DNA of 64,000 nt from Ciona intestinalis (lineage: Eukaryota; Chordata; Ascidiacea; Phlebobranchia; Cionidae), in NCBI RefSeq assembly GCF_000224145.3, contig NC_020167.2, positions 2,495,611 through 2,559,610 of the forward strand, given 5' to 3'. The position numbers were made by a program, and so were the translations under genes. The notes beneath the pieces are model-generated. The model worked only from the letters and a program-made list of their open reading frames with translations. It was not told the DNA's origin and ran no database searches. Shown piece after piece: positions 37,194 through 47,400 of this stretch (within the stretch, counting starts at the first letter, position 1; each line of letters starts with the position of its first letter).

Positions 37194-39782
37194 ATGTCTT
37201 GGAAATGTTTTTCTGCTGTTTTGGTCGTTATTGCGTGTTGTGGCGGAGTTAAAGGTGGGGCAATTATAACGTAAAAACCTTGATAATCAGTTTAATGGGT
37301 TCTGCTTTTATACTTGAAAAATATTATTATATAGAAAAAATAGATACCGGCGCCGCGTGGCAAAACGGTTAGCGCGCCTGCACCTAACCAATAGGTAATC
37401 AGTTCGAGGCTTGTCGGTGCCACTATTAGGGGCGTATGTGTCATTGGGAAAGACAATTGCCCCAACCCAGTGGTCACGAATAGGTGCTATATGAACAAAT
37501 TCCAATAATCACCCACAAATATAACTCGTATGCTGGCATAGGGTGTATCATAACTACTGTCATTTCCGGCCACGCGATAATAAAGCAAGTTTTTCATTTA
37601 ATAATTTTTCAGGCCAAGAAAGTCTAAATGAGGAGAGTATGCCGCAGGAGATTTATAAAGACCTTCAGGTAAGATACGTTAAATTTAATACCCTTTATTA
37701 GGCTTTTTGTAAAATATACGGTAGGGTCGGATAAGATGTGACACATGGTCTTTTCTCGTCATATTTGGTAGAAAATAGAGTATATATTTACGGAACTAAA
37801 TAACCGCATATTCGCGAAAAACCTTTGTAAATTGTTTAAAACATAATCATAAAATATAGGATTTCGTGTTAACTACATTCGATCATACCCGTAGTACTAT
37901 ATATACATTTAACATATATTTGATTCCAGAACTCAAACAACTTACCAGGGTACGAAAGTGAAAGCAAGGGCGTTGTTAATCACGTGACGAATATGCCCGA
38001 TGCTGAAATTCTGCAGGTATAAATTTTTCTTGGCATTACCTACAAAGGTACATTCCATCATTTTGGAGTAAAACTCGAATTTTAGTTTTTATTGCTTTTA
38101 TTTTGACACGAAGTTTTTGACCAAGCTGATTGTTACATTTATTAGACACAAACGATTTATTGTATGACGTAGACAAACACGCGTCCCTTTTAAAAAGTTA
38201 ACGGGACTGAATATATGCAACTTCCGTGGCGTGAAATTGACAGGCGTATGAACACGGATGCTTTGTTTTAAACACCTTGTGTCCGCACAAGTTAAGTACG
38301 TAACTTTGTAGGTGATAGATTTTTTATGTATGTCTGACAGTTTAGACAACTCATTATTAACCACTGGATTAGAGCAATTGGTCGAAAAAGTTTAAACTTA
38401 ATCGGGATTTAAAACCGAATTTAAATTATAAGACAAATTTTAAAAATCAGATAAAATATTTTCTAACGTAAATTTAAAATAATTGAAGAGATAGCTCCGT
38501 AAATGACTTTAAACGAAAACCGAATTTTGTCGAAAATAAAATTTCCTCATTGCATTACGTATGCAGTAATTAAGTCCTAAACTTCATGAATCTGCATATT
38601 TAAATGACTAACTCACTTATCGTTCTAGAAATAATATTAAATAGCAAGCTAAGAGAATACGATTGGTCGATCGGGGTAAGGTGGTATTTGTTTTCATTCT
38701 CCCCCAAAAATTTTACGTAGAGAATTGTAAAAAAAAACAGTAAACGAGTATAACCAAAAGTACAACTAAATTCATACGAATCGGAACACATCGCACAATA
38801 GTTTAACACCAAATAGTTTCAAGTACTTTTAATACATTCTATTTGGAAGTGGGAGGTTACAACAATATCAACGAAAGTTTTAAGATGAATTACTATCGAT
38901 TTAATAAGAAAATCGACAAGCTTTTAGGGAAAGTGGGCTGTTGTTTTCTACACAAATCTCATCTACAATAAACTCAAGAGGGGATGTAGAGACAGATAAA
39001 GATTTGCGCAGAGCGACCAATCAGATTAAATTACGACCAACTTGATCAATATAAACTGATTTAATCTAGCGGAAATGAAAGTAAAATATTGCAACATTTC
39101 GAAATTACAATCGCTCTACTCTTGATTTTATTTCGCTTTGCAGAAAATCCTGTATTTACTGGAAGAAGAACGCATGCCAAGTGAGAACGATCAACGCACA
39201 GGAACAGCTGCGGGAAATGTCGCTACCAGGCAGCTTCATGTGCCAAGCATATTGAAACGGTTCTCAATGCCTTCGGTGATAAAAAAGGGCATGATGGGCC
39301 CTTCCATTATTAAGCGAATAGGTCCAGGACCTTCGTTCGGTGGGCAGCAAGAACAAAAAGTAGTGGAACCAACCACAAGAAACCACCGCATGATGCTCGG
39401 ACCTGGAATACTGAAGAGATTCGGAATGATTCCGTCCATCATTAAAAAGAGGCGCTTCATGGGCCCGTCCATCATAAAACGGGACGGAGCACAGGTAATT
39501 CAACGCTCCAAATAACAACAAAACCTATGTCCTTATGCGATAAGTCACATACTAAACCCTTTTTTATACGAATCAACAAGAATATAATTGTCTTCGCCGT
39601 TAAAACAAAGTTGGACAAAAAACTTGTAACTACACACATAACAGAATAAGCATTAAACAGTTTAATTATTGTTAACAATAAGTTTTAAATTTTTGTTTAC
39701 CGAAAGTTATGGTTTCAGTAAATCGTGATATTAAAAAGAGTTTTTATTTTAGGAACCGACCGACAACTCCTACAACTACTAA
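37194..39782 (+). CDS. NTLP-A: Neurotensin-like peptide precursor A, copy 1
   Basis: Neuropeptide precursor of 194 residues. Exons: 37194-37254, 37613-37668, 37930-38016, 39144-39494, 39753-39782, all GT/AG with phases 1, 0, 0, 0. Residues 1 to about 20 form a signal peptide (MSWKCFSAVLVVIACCGG), and an acidic spacer follows to residue 97. Peptides between basic sites are QLHVPSIL (98-105, KR), FSMPSVI (108-114, KK), GMMGPSII (117-124, KR), a longer segment starting IGPGPSFGG (127-150), MMLGPGIL (151-158, KR), FGMIPSII (161-168, KKR) and FMGPSII (173-179, KR). From memory QLHVPSIL, MMLGPGIL, GMMGPSII and FGMIPSII are Ci-NTLP-1 to -4. If the exon 4 donor is not used, the frame ends instead six codons later at 39515. 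Exon order and the first phase match NTLP-B. Confidence 0.95.
37346..37590 (+). mobile_element. tRNA-headed SINE in NTLP-A intron 1
   Basis: Head GCCGCGTGGCAAAACGGTTA with AGCGCGCCTGC (A-box-like) and GTTCGAGGC (B box), body CATTGGGAAAGACAATTGCC, and end CACGCGATAATAAAGCAAG. The last SINE base is only a short distance from the exon 2 acceptor. The second gene copy carries its 3' part. Confidence 0.8.
37717..37910. mobile_element. Degenerate MITE in NTLP-A intron 2
   Basis: Left end GGTAGGGTCGGATAAGATGT followed by GACACA. The internal blocks are faint (TTGTTTAAAACATAATCAT) and the right end is lost. The same remnant is at 40935-41125 in the second copy. Confidence 0.6.
38120..38380 (-). mobile_element. 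SINE fragment in NTLP-A intron 3
   Basis: In minus orientation it carries the SINE-body signals: the stretch matching AACCACTGGATTAGAGCAAT and ACACCTTGTGTCCGCACAAG. The head is missing. An equivalent fragment is at 41350-41620. Confidence 0.5.
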
Positions 39783-39940
39783 TGTTCACGTTCGTTTAAG
39801 TTTCATATTTCAAGTAGTTGGTGTCATAATTGGCGTAATTGGTTTGTGGATTTCTCATCGTTGTCGGTTTTAATATAGAACCTGGTTTTGCCGAGATTGT
39901 GTAGTAGTCAATTCATTGCAGACACTGGTAGTTAACAATA

Positions 39941-40130
39941 TAGTAGGTTGGGGGGAGATGGGACACCTACAGCACATAATATCCAAATATCGTATTCATG
40001 TTTTAAACAACTACCCGTGCTCTATAGGAGTCATAAGGGTAAGGTTCTATAATCCTTTGAATTTTCCTTGTTTACTACCAAATGGGACGAGAAAATAGAA
40101 TGACAAAACGTGCCTTCTTCCCCCATTTGT
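39941..40130. mobile_element. MITE, copy 6, downstream of NTLP-A copy 1
   Basis: Left end TAGTAGGTTGGGGGGAGATG, then GACACC. The right end is reduced to CTTCTTCCCCCATTTGTAAT. It has the same position and lesions as the element at 43131, so it predates the duplication. Confidence 0.85.
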
Positions 40131-40178
40131 AATTACAGCAGCCAAATATTACGACCTGTCCCAAAGGGAAATTACATC

Positions 40179-40678
40179 NNNNNNNNNNNNNNNNNNNNNN
40201 NNNNNNNNNNNNNNNNNNNNNNNNNNNNNNNNNNNNNNNNNNNNNNNNNNNNNNNNNNNNNNNNNNNNNNNNNNNNNNNNNNNNNNNNNNNNNNNNNNNN
40301 NNNNNNNNNNNNNNNNNNNNNNNNNNNNNNNNNNNNNNNNNNNNNNNNNNNNNNNNNNNNNNNNNNNNNNNNNNNNNNNNNNNNNNNNNNNNNNNNNNNN
40401 NNNNNNNNNNNNNNNNNNNNNNNNNNNNNNNNNNNNNNNNNNNNNNNNNNNNNNNNNNNNNNNNNNNNNNNNNNNNNNNNNNNNNNNNNNNNNNNNNNNN
40501 NNNNNNNNNNNNNNNNNNNNNNNNNNNNNNNNNNNNNNNNNNNNNNNNNNNNNNNNNNNNNNNNNNNNNNNNNNNNNNNNNNNNNNNNNNNNNNNNNNNN
40601 NNNNNNNNNNNNNNNNNNNNNNNNNNNNNNNNNNNNNNNNNNNNNNNNNNNNNNNNNNNNNNNNNNNNNNNNNNNNNN
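40179..40678. other. Assembly gap, 500 N
   Basis: Exactly 500 N, probably a placeholder of unknown true length. It interrupts the second NTLP-A unit before its exon 2. Confidence 1.
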
Positions 40679-40808
40679 CCCAACCCAGTGGTCACGAATA
40701 GGTGCTATATGAACAAATTCCAATAATCACCCACAAATATAACTCGTATGCTGGCATAGGGTGTATCATAACTACTGTCATTTCCGGCCACGCGATAATA
40801 AAGCAAGT
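40679..40808 (+). mobile_element. SINE 3' part, NTLP-A copy 2
   Basis: Matches 37451-37590 base for base as far as I can follow. The tRNA-like head falls in the gap. Confidence 0.75.
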
Positions 40809-40830
40809 TTTTCATTTAATAATTTTTCAG

Positions 40831-42972
40831 GCCAAGAAAGTCTAAATGAGGAGAGTATGCCGCAGGAGATTTATAAAGACCTTCAGGTAAGATACGTTAA
40901 ATTTAATACCCTTTATTAGGCTTTTTGTAAAATATACGGTAGGGTCGGATAAGATGTGACACGTGGTCTTTTCTCGTCATATTTGGTAGAAAATAGAGTA
41001 TATATTTACGGAACTAAATAACCACATCTTCGCGAAAAACCTTTGTAAATTGTTTAAAACATAATCATAAAATATAGGATTTACGTGTTAACCACATTCG
41101 ATCATACCCATATAGTACTATATACACATTTAACATATATTTGATTCCAGAACTCAAACAACTTACCGGGGTTCGAAAGTGAAAGTAAGGGCGTTGGTAA
41201 TCACGTGACGAATATGCCCGATGCTGAAATTTTGCAGGTATGAATTGTTATGGCATTTTTTTGGCATTACCTACAAAGGTACATTCCATCATTTTGGAGT
41301 AAAACTCGAATTTTAGTTTTTATTGCTTTTCTTATGACACGAAGTTTTAGACCAAGCTGATTGGAATATTTATTAGACATAAACGATTTATTGTATGACG
41401 TAGACAAACACGCGTCCATTTTAAAAAGATAACGGGACTGAATATATGCAACTTCCGTGGCGTGAAATTGACAGGCGTATGAACACGGATGCTTTGTTTT
41501 AAACACCTTGTGTCCGCACAAGTTAAGTACGTAACTTTGTAGGTGATAGATTTTTTATGTATGCCTGACAGTTTAGACAACTCATTATTAACCACTGGAT
41601 TAGAGCAATTGTTCAACAAAGTTTAAACTTAATCGGGATTTAAAACCGAATTTAAATTATAAGACAAATTTTAAAAATCAAATAAAATATTTTCTAACGT
41701 AAATTTAAAATAATTGAAGAGATAGCTCCGTAAATGACTTTAAACGAAAACCGAATTTTGTCGAAAATAAAATTTGCTCATTGCATTACGTATGCAGTAA
41801 TTAAGTCCTAAACCTTATGAATCTGCATATTTAAATGACTAACTAACTTATCGTTCTTGAAATAATATTAAATAGCAAGCTATAAGAGAATACGTTTGGT
41901 CGATCGGGGTAAGGTGGTATTTGTTTTCATTCTTTCCCCAAACTTTTACGTGGAGAATTGTAAAAAAACGGTAAACGAGTATAACCAAAAGTACAACTAA
42001 ATTCATACGAATCGGAACACATCGCACAACTGCTTTAGCACAAAATGGTTCCAGTACTTTTAATACATTCTATTTGAAAGTGGGAGGTTACAAGAATATC
42101 AACGAAAGTGTTAAGATGAATTAGTATTGATTTAATAAGAAAATCGACAAGCTTTTAGGGAAAGTGGGCTGTTGTTTTCTACACAAATCTCATCTACAAT
42201 ACCCTCAAGAGGGGATTAAATTACGACCAACTTGATCAATATAAACTGATTTAATCTAGCGGAAATGAAAGTGAAATATTGCAACATTTTGAAATTACAA
42301 TCGCTCTACTCTTGATTTTATTTCGCTTTGCAGAAAATCCTGTATTTGCTGGAAGAAGAACGCATGCCAAGTGAAAACGATCAACGCACAGGAACAGCTG
42401 CGGGAAATGTCGCTACCAGGCAGCTTCATGTGCCAAGCATATTGAAACGGTTCTCAATGCCTTCGGTGATAAAAAAGGGCATGATGGGCCCTTCCATTAT
42501 TAAGCGAATAGGTCCAGGACCTTCGTTCGGTGGGCAGCAAGAACAAAAAGTAGTGGAACCAACCACAAGAAACCACCGCATGATGCTCGGACCTGGAATA
42601 CTGAAGAGATTCGGAATGATTCCGTCCATCATTAAAAAGAGGCGCTTCATGGGCCCGTCCATCATAAAACGGGACGGAGCACAGGTAATTCAACGCTCCA
42701 AATAACAACAAAACCTATGTCCTTATGCGATAAGTCACATACTAAACCCTTTTTTATACGAATCAACAAGAATATAATTGTCTTCGCCGTTAAAACAAAG
42801 TTGGACAAAAAACTTGTAACTACACACATAACAGAATAAGCATTAAACAGTTTAATTATTGTTAACAATAAGTTTTAAATTTTTGTTTACCGAAAGTTAT
42901 GGTTTCAGTAAATCGTGATATTAAAAAGAGTTTTTATTTTAGGAACCGACCGACAACTCCTACAACTACTAA
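40831..42972 (+). CDS. NTLP-A: Neurotensin-like peptide precursor A, copy 2 (5' end in gap)
   Basis: Second copy of the NTLP-A gene. Exons seen: 40831-40886, 41151-41237, 42334-42684, 42943-42972. The signal-peptide exon would lie in the 500-N gap. Splice sites and phases are those of copy 1. Exon 4, which encodes all the mature peptides, gives the identical protein, with only two synonymous base differences noticed. Exon 3 has two amino-acid changes in the spacer (PGFESES for PGYESES and GVGNH for GVVNH). Introns differ by scattered substitutions and small indels, including a deletion of about 28 bases before exon 4. It may be a recent tandem duplicate or the other haplotype left in the assembly. 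Confidence 0.9.
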
Positions 42973-43130
42973 TGTTCACGTTCGTTTAAGTTTCATATTT
43001 CAAGTAGTTGGTGTCATAATTGGCGTAATTGGTTTGTGGATTTCTCATCGTTGTCGGTTTTAATATAGAACCTGGTTTTGCCGAGATTGTGTAGTAGTCG
43101 ATTCATTGCAGACACTGGTAGTTAACAATA

Positions 43131-43320
43131 TAGTAGGTTGGGGGAAGATGGGACACCTACAGCACATAATATCCAAATATAATATTCGTGTTTTAAACAA
43201 CTACCCGTGCTCTATAGGAGTCATAAGGGTAAGGTTTTATAATCCTTTGAATTTTCCTTGTTTACTACCAAATGGGACGAGAAAATAGAATGAAAAAACG
43301 TGCCTTCTTCCCCCACTTGT
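43131..43320. mobile_element. MITE, copy 7, downstream of NTLP-A copy 2
   Basis: Left end TAGTAGGTTGGGGGAAGATG, right end CTTCTTCCCCCACTTGTAAT. Counterpart of the element at 39941. Confidence 0.85.
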
Positions 43321-44451
43321 AATACCAGCAGCCAAAATATTACGACCCGTCCCAAAGGGAAAATTACATCCCTAAGCAAATAATTGACAAAGCTAGAGAT
43401 CGATGCGACAGAAAACCAATAAGTACCAGAAATGCGTCAGAAAATGCACGGCGACGACGTTTCTGCATGTTGCGGGGACATAATACGCCATGATAAGCAT
43501 CATAAGCCTGTCCGGTCATGTGCATCCGACAGTGAACGGAGCAACAGCATTGTTTCGGACTTAATTGAAAAACCGAATCCATGTTGCTTGATTTTACAAC
43601 TCTACGGTGAATAAGCGGGGATAATAATTATGAAATATTAAACAGTTTTTATTCTGACGCAACGGACGGTCTTCGGCCATGTCACGTTTATGGCTTCGTA
43701 AACCAAACCGTGTTTGTTGAATTTTTTATTAAACAATTGCAGTCGGATGATAGTGGCACTATCAAACGTAAACTCTATACTAGCCAGGATTGGGCCTTTA
43801 AATATGTCACATCGTATAACCATGCACATTGAAACATCTTGTAAATTCAACTAAGCTTTTCAATTCCAACACCAACGGTGAACGATAAAGGATCAAGTTC
43901 GAATAGACAATGGACTTCCAACTTGGTTGCATTTACCCACACACACACAGCGCAACTACTAACTACCCTATATAAGCCAGGATTTACACACATATATACA
44001 ATACAATCTAATCTAATAGGAAGGCTTGTCCTTTTAATATCTTCGGGTTTGTTTAGCTAGTAGAGAGAAGCAAACTTACAAAACAAATACAGATGCTTGA
44101 CACATACAGTTGTGCAAGCAGATCTTCTTGTTTGCAGTCCAACCCATTGTTTTGCGAGGAATTTTCGATACTGGTTGTTGACATTTTACAAAAAATAAAA
44201 ACAATGTTGAAAGTGGTGCACTCATAGTACACATTCACCACAAATAACTAAATGTTCAAATATCTGATCTAAAGTGCGGCACCGTACAGCAAGTCAGCAA
44301 CTACTTAAGTTCTAAAATCTAAATAGTGGAATATCTGGATTATCAGTTGTATTTTGCAGAATTTCTTTTTGTTGATCAATGACAATGATAGAGCATAATA
44401 CTAAATGAGATGAAACTTTTTGGCAGTATTATGAATTATGTGCAATTAGTG
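43321..44451. other. Intergenic between NTLP-A and RFC1
   Basis: The first 50 bases match the sequence just before the 500-N gap, so they are part of the duplicated unit. No exon or repeat recognised in the rest. The two genes converge here. Confidence 0.5.
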
Positions 44452-47400
44452 TCATTTCTTGCGTGGTTTCGATTTCTTCGTAGAAGCAGCAGCACTACTT
44501 GTTGCTTTCTTTGCTCGTGGTTTTGGAGCTGCTTTCTTTTTAGATTGCTGCATATGTGGATGTGACAATGTTAAAATAAAAATAACTAATGTCACATCTT
44601 TGAAAAGGTTATTTCGTCTGCAATATTTTACCATGGCAGAGTGGTTGGAAAGCTCATCACTAAATCAGAGGAAACTGTGTTTTGTACTGTCAGCATTCTA
44701 GATGTGTCCCTGGACAAGACACCTAACAATTTCTCCAAGCAAGTGAATGTATATGACTTACTTTATCTTTGCGTGGCCAGAAAACGACACTCGTTATAAC
44801 ACGGACGTTTATACACCTCGTGCCAGCTTACGAGTTGCCATGTATGTTACTTCGTAGGTGATTATTTTTTGAGATTTTTTCATATTTTTTATGCATGGCT
44901 GATAATTTGGAAAACCCATTAGTGACCACTAACCGTCTTGCCCAAGGACATATACGCCCACAATGGTAGCAAGTGGTCACTAATGGGATGTTAAAATAGT
45001 GAGCCACAAAAATCAACCACTCATAGATAGATTTGATGAATATAAAATAGGATATTCCTGTTATAACAACTGATGTTACACGATACACACCCTATGATAG
45101 ATACTGATCTTCATTCATTCACAAATAATCTAAGGAATTAACAAAAGCACATGGTCAAAGGTGTATGAAGAATATGAATCATTAACGTCACCTTAATCAT
45201 CCCATCTGCTCCCATGTCTTCTTCCTCCTCACTTTCATTAATAAGTAGTGAATTTCCTTCCTCATCTAATTCATCTGAACCATACAAAACATAGAATCAT
45301 AAAAATGGATTTTTACAACGACCCATGTTAATCTAATCGAACAGACTCAACTACTACCAAGAGTAACAAAATTTCATGAAATACATTTGCATTATTGCTT
45401 GACTGTAAAACAAAGTATCAATAAAAATAACAATCTTATGTTCTGTTTTTGTTGACTTAATTAAAAAGCAAAACCTTTCAACAATAATATAGGATTGGAT
45501 TAAAATGATTTGGGTTATCAATAGTTTCCCACCTTCAGCAACTACTTTGCGTTTCTTCTTGGCAGCAGTTGCAGACGTTACTGCATACGGTATCATGTGA
45601 CTTTCTTTGTTGTATAATCTTGTGAAAGCTGCCTTTACTTTGGAATCAACCTGTTCGACATATTTTGTTGTGGTTAATTCATGAGGTATTTTTAACAATA
45701 TTCATTTAACAAAAACTCAGAACACATTTTATCTGTACTGTACCCCTTTCTTATTAAACTAAGTAAACCATGAATTCTGATCTGCTTAACTCATGAATGA
45801 TCAACAAGCTCAAAACGTCTGCATGTCTAGTGCTATTTTAATCTAGAAACAACACTTTCTGAGTCCGTTCACAAGTAACCACATTCTATAGGCCTGTCAT
45901 CTCTGTCTGTCTGTTTAATGACAATGTTAACCTAACCACTTATAATGAAGAATAAACTAACATGCAACATGACAGCCTTACACTAGATAGTGGATTTGGT
46001 TTGCCCTGGAATTGACCGATCTCCATAATACTGTCAAAATCTTCCCTAGTGAGATCATAATCATCTAATAACTTTGTTATGCGATGAACTTCATTTGAAC
46101 CGGTTTGCGATTGCTCCTGTAGGGGACGGTATAGATGCCATCTCAGATAACTGAAAGCAAAAAGTGCCAGTTTTTAAAAATCTATCAATTAAATGAAGAC
46201 AAGTTAGGTCAAGCAACGCTTGGCAAAAAAATATGTAAATATATACGATTTTAGCATTTGCTAAAGAATTATTAAACAATCAAAAGCATATTCCTAAACT
46301 GTTGCTTGCCTATGATGTTTAAATGTCAGTAAAACAACAGCTTTCTAGAAGAATCTTTTACAATTACAAAGAAAGCAACAGTTTATATAAAGACCATTTT
46401 TCTACTTCTACATTCAGTATTATTTTATTTCTATGTGCGAGATCAAATTTTTTATTACTAGAATAGTTGAGATAAAAGTTTATGTTATGTGAGTTTATGT
46501 TATGACATTTTTTTTATAAAATTGCCATATCATTTCTAAATAAAATAATTACCAATTATTAAATATTTTAATAATAATACTTGCACAATAATAATAATGC
46601 GCATAATAATATTAGCTAACATTTCTTACAACTACATTTTAAAGACACTAGCTTATCGCTTCTATGCATATGAAGAAACAGGAGAAAATAGTTGCTACCA
46701 AGTTAAACCTTACGTTAAAACATCCAGGTTAAGAGTTTCTTCTTGTGCTCCTCCCGTTACCAATGAAGAGTGGAACTTTAACTCTTGTAAAAGACGATGA
46801 TTCTTGCCTGAATAAGCGGTAAATGGTTTGATTACTAATGTAACATACTACCAAATGGAAAAAAAAGACATTGAAAAAAGTCCTATTCCACAACACACCA
46901 TGGAAAGAGAATAAAACATGCCCCATCTTATCCGACCATACTGTATACTAAAAATATATAAATAGAAAATCTTGAACAACCAGTATCACCTGTGGTTGAA
47001 AGTTTTCCAAAGAAAGATGGAAAGTTGATCATCCCATGCATTGAACCATTCATGATGGTGGTTGGTAGGACAGTTGACATCATGCCAAGGGTTGGAAGTA
47101 ACGACCATGATTGACTACTACGCATGGTGGATTCGATGAGGTCACTTGTTGCAAGGCAATCTGCTGCTTTGCTTAACAAATGCAAATGCTTCTTCGTATC
47201 ACCTGGTAAAATACAAAATGAATTTCTAATTTATTATTAATTTAGAATTAAATGGAAAAAAAAAACGATTTGAAAAGTTTAGAATTAGATACGAAATGAT
47301 TTGCAATCTTTAGAGAGAAAAATTGGTAAACAAGGTAAAAACTATAAAAGACATGGTTAATTAAGTTAATTTCATAACTTATATTCCATCAGTTATTGAT

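Noticed and set aside
37346-37423. Possible tRNA gene
   Set aside because: A- and B-box-like words are present but the acceptor and anticodon stems do not pair, and the following body matches other SINE copies. Treated as a SINE head.
39236-39521. Antisense frames opposite NTLP-A exon 4
   Set aside because: They are shadows of the repeated Pro-Ser-Ile-Ile codons. The same shadows appear in copy 2.
40075-40723. Open frames of 183-206 codons across the N run
   Set aside because: They are artefacts of undetermined bases being read as open.
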